Part shown: piece by piece, positions 57,650 through 64,000 of the stretch
Layout of the letters: each line of letters starts with the position of its first letter
How positions within the stretch are numbered: position 1 is the stretch's first letter
Source of the DNA: Nectonema munidae
Lineage: Eukaryota; Nematomorpha; Nectonematoida; Nectonematidae
Direction: 5' to 3'
Assembly (NCBI GenBank): GCA_030549495.1
Contig: JAUIRK010000905.1
Coordinates: 641,887 to 705,886 of the forward strand
Length of the DNA stretch: 64,000 nucleotides
Made by a program: the position numbers and the translations under genes
The notes under the pieces: model-generated
What the model was told of the DNA's origin: nothing
The model's database searches: none
The model's input: the letters and a program-made list of their open reading frames with translations, nothing else

Positions 57650-58720
57650 ATTGTTTTAGGATATTTGGGCAAGTTTTTTTCTTCTAAGGTGTGAGTTTAC
57701 AAGCTGATTTGCTAAAACTTCTATAAAAAGTCTTCTTTTATAATGACAATTTTTTTTATATTTGTTCGCGATCCCTATAAATAAAATATAAGAATTCATA
57801 GCAGATATATCAATTATATTGAAAAAGAGCGTCATTATTAATCTATTAATCTTTCTTGAAAATGTGTAATAAGAAAGTTTTTGGTCAAAACTATCCCCTC
57901 CCCCTTTTTTTCTATTATAATTATTTATCAAGGGAACTTTTTTGTAGAGTCATCAATCTCTTTTCCATGAAGATATTTACTTTAAGGTAATACAGTTTAA
58001 TATTTTTAGGCATATAAGATAGTATTGTAACATTTTTAGACTAGAATTTGATGCCATATTTTGCATGTTTTTGAGGCATATACGTTCTAAATGGAGCTTA
58101 ACTTTTAATTGTTCATTGATTTATGCAAAAAAAATTTAATTATATAACTTTTCAGGAATTGGAAATCGTTTTCCCAAAACTCTCAACAAGTTGCAAATTT
58201 ACGTGCGGTTCTTGTTTTTCCATTGCCAAACTTAAAGTCGTGTATTATTCTTAAAATATATAACGATTCAGTAACGCAGCAAATATTGTTCTGCCATTTT
58301 CACTGCTCCACAAATTTTTTGTTGCCTTATTTTTTGATTTGTAAACACCAAGAAAAATTAAACACACGCAAAAAGTCATTCAAATTTATTGGATCTAATT
58401 TATTCCATTTGTTACCACATTTTTCAATACCTTTTTGATTAGCGTTCTATGACACGAGGAAAAAAACAAGAAATTTTATCATCGATTCGGGCAATTGCAT
58501 ATCTCATTGGTCCTGGTTTGAGAGTTATTATGTTAAAAGAATTTTTTGTACCTGAGCTTTCTGAGTACACACAATTCTATTCTATTTTTTATCGTTTGAC
58601 ATATATGAAAAATCAGTGTTGTCAAAAAATTAAACGCAATCTTCCGAAGATGATAATTATAAGCTTGAAGAAATGTGATCATAACTTTTAGAATTTTTAC
58701 TGTTTGAATCATCATCTTTG
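57650..58720 (-). pseudogene. piggyBac transposase fossil (N-terminal part and C-terminal block)
   Basis: The minus strand shows KCGNKWNKLDPINLNDFLRV (about 58370-58430), NLWSSENGRTIFAAL (about 58270-58310) and LRIIHDFKFGNGKTRTAR (about 58205-58260), the conserved start of the DDE_Tnp_1_7 domain. Then at 57931 comes NYNRKKGGGDSFDQKLSYY followed by NIIDISAMNSYILF, the C-terminal catalytic block. The part between, with two of the catalytic Asp residues, is missing or eroded. Frame changes and stops make it dead. Confidence 0.85.
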
Positions 58721-61020
58721 TAAATGATCTTTGATTTTGGAATACCTAAAGTTATATTAGACATTGTAGTAGAAAAAGTACAAGAAGGACAAAAAATAGA
58801 ATTTTTTTTATGAAAAAGCGGCAGAAAATATCAAAAAATTGACAAAAAGTTAGGAAATATTTTTGAAAACCGTAAAAAGAATTTTTTTATTTTAAAATGA
58901 TTTTATAATGCTTTTAAATTAAGTTTGAAAATTATCAAAATATTAAGTGAGAAAATTAGGAGGGGATTTATTTTTTTCTACAAAATGCTCAATAGATTCG
59001 ATTTTTTGAGCTAATATTTTTTGTGTAAATTTTAAATTTTTTATCAAAAGCGTTGAGCCTTTAATGTTTTGAAACTTTAGCACAAATTTATAATTTGTAA
59101 ATAGATATGCATTTATCAAAAAATATTTATAATAATTTAAATGTAAATTTTATCAGCAAAATAGTTCGGGTCTAAATTAACCCATATGGGTAATATGTAA
59201 GTTTTTAAATATTTGTTGAATCATAAACTTGTTAAGCTTCAAAATATTCTGAAATAAGTTTTATAAGAAGAGAAATAAAGTCTAAGTGTCACTAAATATT
59301 TAATGTCAACAATTAAATTTACGACCAATTTAATTTATTTTTGGGTCCAAATAGAAAGGGAGGGGGGTAATGAGGGTTACGAAATAACTTAAAGAAATGG
59401 ACAAAAATGTTCTAAAGTCCGTCAACGTGATAGAACACATCTGTCCGTCAGCGTGTTAGAACAAATTTATTGATCAAGCGAAGGATTCAACTATAATCCA
59501 TGGATTCGGCAAGAAAGGTAGGCATTTCATGATTGCACATTTTCAGTTACTTTTAATCGATACATGGCTGCACATGCCATTTTCAGTCTCAAGGACAAAA
59601 GTTCGATCGGTGTCAAAGAGCAAACGCTTCAATGACGCCCCATAACAAAAGTTCTCGTTTTCCATGACTGGCTGAGATAGCACTCATAAGATAAGGAATG
59701 GTAAATATTCTCTATGATGTCTAATCAGAGCTCACCTTAAAACACATTTGATTTTTGATTTTGTATATTTTTATAAGTTGCTCTGTAGATAAAACATTTT
59801 TTTTAAATTTAACCTCATATAAAACAGATATCCATAAATAGGTTAAAGAGATTTAAATTGTCTTTTTGCTAAGGAATTCACAAAGTATATAAATGAGACC
59901 TGACCAACAATTGTAGAAACATTTCAATTTTAGGAAAGAGAACAATGCGCCCAGCGTGCACTGCTTGATTAAAAAATCATTGCACTGAAAAATTCTTGAT
60001 TCAGAAAATCAGCTGTTTTGGAATGACAGAAAAATATTTTATAATTTTCTAAAAAAAAAATCTAAGAACATATAAATTTCTTAGAGATAGCCCTAAAAAA
60101 TTGCCTCACTTGTTTACTCCCCTCTGCGCCTAATACCTTTCAAAGTAATTGTTCAATTGCTTATTTTTTTTAGAAAATTCAAATTTTTTTAAATTTATTT
60201 GTGTTAGAGGAAAAAAATAACAAAACAATAACTTTTTGCTTAACTAACTGTAACTGCCAACTAACTAACTACTAATTGAATAACTAACTTACACTTTTAC
60301 TAAAAAAAACCAAATATATTTTCCTAAATTATATTATTTACAACATTTTATAAAAATTTTGTGCAAATACATGTATGATTGATTTTTCCATAAGACGAAA
60401 AGTAATTAATTTGCACAAAAAATATCCATTGTAATTTTAATTTTTTAGTTCATAAAAATTAAAATAATTGAAATTAAGATTATTATATAAAAAGTTAACC
60501 TAACATTTTTTAATAGTTAAACAGAAAGTGTATTTTTACATGCGCTGTGGAGGAGGGCAGTAAATAAGTGTCAAATTTCCTTCATAAAATAGACAAATCA
60601 AAGTCGTTTGTTTGCAAGTTTAAAGCTTTGATTTGGCGGGTCATTGACTTTTATTAATATTAAATTTGTTTTGAATTAAGTTTTAACTTATAAATTTTTA
60701 ATTTTTTTTATGAAATAATTAAAATTTTTAGATAAAATATGGTCCAAGGATTGAGAAGTATAGAAAGAAACTATAACGTTTTGGTCTTAACTTTTTAGAA
60801 CCTTTTGAAGTACCCTGAAAATAATTATTATATGGGAAACTTATTGTTAGAAAAATATATATATAAAAAGTCAAAAAAGTATGAAATGATAGGATAAATA
60901 TTTTTTAATTAATTTCAATTTATATTTTTACAGAGTTGAAATCAGCCCTCCTTGCCAAAAAAAAGGAATTCAACTTACCTGTTAAATTTTAGCTCATTCT
61001 TGCATTTCCCTACTGTTTTG
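58721..61020. other. Intergenic AT-rich DNA
   Basis: No gene recognised. A short direct repeat (GTCCGTCAACGTGATAGAAC and GTCCGTCAGCGTGTTAGAAC, about 59418-59461) and a run of AACT repeats (about 60240-60295) are the only structure seen. Confidence 0.5.
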
Positions 61021-61025
61021 TCATT

Positions 61026-61384
61026 TTAACTCATTAAGTACCATAGAAATCAGACGATATCAAAATTTCTTAACAAGGAACTTTGTGTAAATAAAAATCT
61101 ACTCTTACATTCACTCAATTCCAAACCTTTCAAATGTGTCGGCTGTATAATATATGGCATGAAGATTCTATTGCTTCTAACCGTACTACAAATCGTATAG
61201 TTTTACTTTTAGGCCACTTACACAATTCATGAGACATATAAAATCGATCTACATAAATATCAGAGCCAGAGGGTAAACAAGAAAAAGAAATTAATCTCTT
61301 GACAATATTAGTCGATTTAAAATATTCCCTATCCAATAGGCCACTCTTATATGCTTCTATAGAAAAAACATCGCCCAATTTGGG
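61026..61384 (-). pseudogene. piggyBac fossil with one terminus, cut off by a foreign GC-rich fragment
   Basis: The minus strand 61378-61130 encodes SGSDIYVDRFYMSHELCKW and IRFVVRLEAIE, the central DNFFTS-like block of PGBD transposases (here DRFYMS). The left border is TTAA at 61026 followed by CTCATTAAGTACCA and AATCAGACGATATCA, the latter shared with MITE M1. On the right the element stops abruptly where GC-rich sequence begins. A 5' part and the second terminus are lost. Confidence 0.75.
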
Positions 61385-62400
61385 GAGAATCGTTTCACCA
61401 CTTCTTCAGATTCTCGGGCCCCCCAAGAGAACAAATGGAGTTCCTTACCAAGCACGTCCTCCCGCAACTGGTCCAGTCGGGCGTGCTAGAAGTCGCCAGG
61501 AAACCCCGGATCATTTCTCCCTGCTTCCTGGTACCAAAGGCTAGTGGAAAGACCAGATTGGTAGCGGACTTTGGATTCACCAAGGACCTCTTTGCTACCC
61601 CTCCCATTTCACTTACAGCTCCTTTCAGACTCAGGCACATTGACAGTCACTTACAATGCGCCACCAGGCTGGACCTCAAGGACGCCTTTTATGGGATCCA
61701 TATACAGAAGGCATGGCGCAACTGCTTTTGCGTCAAACTCAATGGGAAAGTCTGGCAGTTCACTCGTCTGCCCATGGGGGCATGCTTCAGCCCGGCCATC
61801 CTCCAGGGAGTCATGTCTCGACTCTTGGGAACTTTCAAAGCCCGACTACCACCGGCACGGCTTGAGCAGCTTCGCTTTATCCTCTACCTTGACGATTTCC
61901 TCATCTTGGGACCGAGCCCCGAATTCACGGCACACATCTCCAATATGCTGATCACTTTCCTGGAACAGGAATGCGGCATCGGGATTAACCACGCCAAATC
62001 CATCACCAATCCGGTCCAAGATGGCCCAAGAAGCCCCGGAGGTCCCCATCAAATGGAGGCAGAAGATCATGGGCATCCTGAACTATTACGCAGCCACTCT
62101 GCCCGGAAAATTCAGGATTATATCAGCCCTCTACAATTGGGATGAACTCCATAAGCAAGACGCTCTGGTTCAGATCGCACTGCCTTATGTAATGAGCACC
62201 ATCCTCACACCTTGGCCTCTGGTGGAAACAAAGCTCCCAGCAAACATGGTTCATGTGGATGCCTCCCTCAAAGCAATCGGCTTCGCTTCAAAGCAAGGAT
62301 CTTGGTCAATCCCTGTCTCCCACAGCGGCTGGTATATCTCGGACTTGGAATTGCTGGCGATTATACTAGCACACTTCCTTTGGCCCACCATTGTAATTTT
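61385..62400 (+). mobile_element. Fossil fragment of an LTR-type/DIRS-like retroelement (RT and RNase H)
   Basis: Reverse transcriptase is recognisable by LVADFG, RLDLKDAFYGIHI, LPMGACFSPAIL and the active-site box YLDDFL. Downstream is an RNase H-like part with HVDAS and ELLAI. The compact RT with an RNase H of this type resembles tyrosine-recombinase (DIRS/Ngaro-like) elements, but a Ty3-like source cannot be excluded. The fragment is broken, with a few interruptions, and no terminal repeats, gag or integrase/recombinase are visible. Its base composition is far richer in G+C than everything around it, with a sharp left edge, which suggests a young insertion. Confidence 0.75.
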
Positions 62401-62592
62401 TTGTTCAAATTTTTTTATTTAGTAAAAACTGGAAAAATTTTCCGATTATTTAGTAAAAACGGGAAAATTTTTCCGGGTGTCAACACTATCACTCACCCAA
62501 AAGATTCAAAACACATCGACGAAGTCAATCTACAACCATTAAATGGGAAAATATTAAAAGATCCCCAAGATCCCATTCAACAAGATGGAGAC
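62401..62592. repeat. Short tandem repeat after the retroelement fragment
   Basis: TTTAGTAAAAACTGGAAAAA and TTTAGTAAAAACGGGAAAAT stand in tandem (about 62419-62480), followed by about 110 bases of mixed composition up to the MITE start. The latter may still belong to the neighbouring retroelement fragment. Confidence 0.45.
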
Positions 62593-63545
62593 CAGGGGCG
62601 CACATCCTCAAAATTATTGGGGGGGGGGGCGAAATTTTTTCTTGCAATTTTCAAAATTAGTGGTCTGGAAATACCACGGGAGACCAAATATTCAAGCAAT
62701 CCTTTAAAATAGAGTGTATTCAGCGCATACCTAAAGTCCTAAATTTATAAGAATACTTTATATTTTTTTTCACAAAATTGGTGAATTTAAATACTATACT
62801 TCCAGCGAAAATATTTTAATTAAATTTGCATATCCAATATGGTGCGCAGAAAAAATGCTCCCAATTAAAAAGTGGGAAAAAATGCCCCCAATTAAAAAGT
62901 AGGAAAAAATGCCCCCAATTAAAAAGTAGGAAAAAATGCCCCCGAAAAAAATGCCCCAATTTAAAATTAAGAAAAAATGCCCCAACACAAAAAATTTCAA
63001 AAAATTATTAATTAAAATTTTTAAAAAAGATATGTCAAATAATTTTTGGACTTTGTGTGTATCAGAACACTTTCTAAATATAATTTATATTTTAACTGAT
63101 TTTAAGAACACATTCCCATAAATCTGCACCTTTGCTATTGTTTTCAAGAACTTTATAAAGAAAAAAATAGATTAACAAATTTTAGAAATTTAGCCTTTCA
63201 AAACGGTACCAAATAAAAATAATTAAAAAAAATCCTGAAAATCATAAATTAGGGGGCATTTTTTCCTACTTTTTAATTGGGGGAATTTTTTCTAGAGGCA
63301 TTTTTTCCGGGGGCATTTTTACCTACAACCATCAAATATACACTAGTTTAAAAAAATCCAAAAATGTTAGGGGGTGGAATTTGAAAAATGATGTGGTCTA
63401 CCAGGCACATTACAGGAATTGATGAAAGGATATCTGATTCATAGAGAAAACAAATAACTCAAGTTTGGATAGTTTTATATGAGTGAATGTTGTCTAAAGA
63501 CAAAGAGTCTACTAGACACCCTGCGATGTTTATATGAAAAATGTG
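62593..63545. mobile_element. hAT-like MITE (family GGGGCGCACATCC), copy R2
   Basis: Starts CAGGGGCGCACATCC followed by a G run. The body matches R1 (42078-42913), including GTATTCAGCGCATACCTAAA and AATATACACTAGTTTAAAA. The right end is lost where the minisatellite begins. A separate element sits inside it at about 62831-63334. Confidence 0.8.
62831..63334. mobile_element. Inverted-repeat element with 28-bp repeats, nested in R2
   Basis: R1 reads AAATTTGCAGAATATACACT without interruption; in R2 about 500 bp stand between AAATTTGCA and ATATACACT. The insert has a left arm with about four units of AAAAATGCCCCC AATTAAAAAGTAGG type (62850-62970) and a right arm with the inverted units (63250-63325). 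Non-coding; frames over it are repeat-encoded. Confidence 0.8.
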
Positions 63546-63549
63546 ATTG

Positions 63550-64000
63550 ATTCAGTGCCTGCCTGTGTTTAAGTGCTCCCTGTTACTGCCTGCTTATTGT
63601 TTAAGTCCTACCTGTGTTTAAGTGCTCCTTGTTTGTGCCTGACCGTGTTTGGGTGCTTCCTGTTGATTGAGTGCTCGTCGTTTGTTCCTGCCTGTGTTTG
63701 AGTGCTCCCTGTTTTTACCTGTATGTGCTTCCTATTTGTGCCTTCCTGTGTTTGAGTGCCCTCTGTTGATGCTTGCCTGTGTTAAAGTGCTCCCTTTTTG
63801 TGCCTGAATCTGTTTAAGTGCTCCCTATTTGAGCTTGCATGTGTTTAAGTGTTCCCTGTTTGTGTCAGCCTGTGTTTAAGTCCTCCCTGTTCCTGCCTGT
63901 GTTTGAGTGCTCCCTATTTTACCTGTGTGTGTTTGAGTGCCCTCTGTTGGTACTTGCCTGTGTTTAAGGGTTCCCTTTTTGTTCCTAAATCTGTTTAAGT
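63550..64000. repeat. Minisatellite running off the window end
   Basis: About fifteen degenerate units of roughly 28-32 bp around TGCCTGTGTTTAAGTGCTCC and CTGTTTG. More GC-rich than the surroundings and reaching the last base, so its true length is unknown. Confidence 0.9.

Noticed and set aside
59175-59195. TTAACCCATATGGG as another piggyBac terminus
   Set aside because: Wrong orientation to close the fossil at 57650-58720, and no partner end was found.
61395-62076. Several other open frames overlapping the RT fragment on both strands
   Set aside because: GC-rich coding sequence leaves open shadow frames; only the frame with RT motifs is meaningful.
62850-62980. Regular 28-bp repeats, also CRISPR-like in size
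   Set aside because: No unique spacers; inverted copies at 63250-63325 show it is a transposon arm.

Overview
The window is AT-rich DNA from an animal nucleus. It has spliced genes with GT-AG introns (one GC-AG), a nuclear-type tRNA gene, and many DNA transposons, SINEs and a LINE. A ciliary gene (BBS2) and a DAPK-family kinase (DRAK) point to a metazoan. Both are divergent from the vertebrate sequences I remember, which suggests a fast-evolving lineage. An arthropod such as a copepod is my guess, not a result. There is no sign of prokaryotic or organellar DNA.

Host genes. (1) DRAK/STK17-type kinase, + strand, five exons between 1835 and 25776. The first exon(s) lie left of the window; the 3' end is complete. 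Its introns hold a tRNA-Glu gene (14800-14871) ending 25 bases before an exon, a candidate recursive splice site, a Merlin fossil, a piggyBac fossil, a hAT fossil, SINEs and MITEs. (2) BBS2, - strand, from 51912 (start) down to 33255 (stop). Fifteen exons join in frame into about 724 codons, close to the usual BBS2 length of about 720. The two genes converge tail to tail, about 7.5 kb apart.

Between the genes (28.3-32.5 kb) is a three-level nest of transposons. A minus-strand hAT is split by a plus-strand ZBED5-like hAT with intact 8-bp target duplications, and that hAT is split by an 895-bp inverted-repeat element with a 9-bp duplication.

From 52 kb to the right end the window is almost entirely repeats: a LINE (52.7-55.9 kb, - strand), two piggyBac fossils (57.6-58.7 and 61.0-61.4 kb), a GC-rich fossil fragment with reverse transcriptase and RNase H (61.4-62.4 kb), a hAT-like MITE with a nested insertion (62.6-63.5 kb), and a minisatellite that runs off the end.

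Recurring themes are (a) TTAA-flanked MITEs sharing terminal sequence with the piggyBac copy at 61.0 kb; (b) several inverted-repeat elements whose arms are built of short tandem repeats; (c) a tRNA-derived SINE family with six copies; and (d) a perfect 138-bp tandem duplication that doubles a BBS2 splice acceptor. I found no convincing new multi-gene system. The most unusual features are gene-architecture ones and the foldback-type elements.
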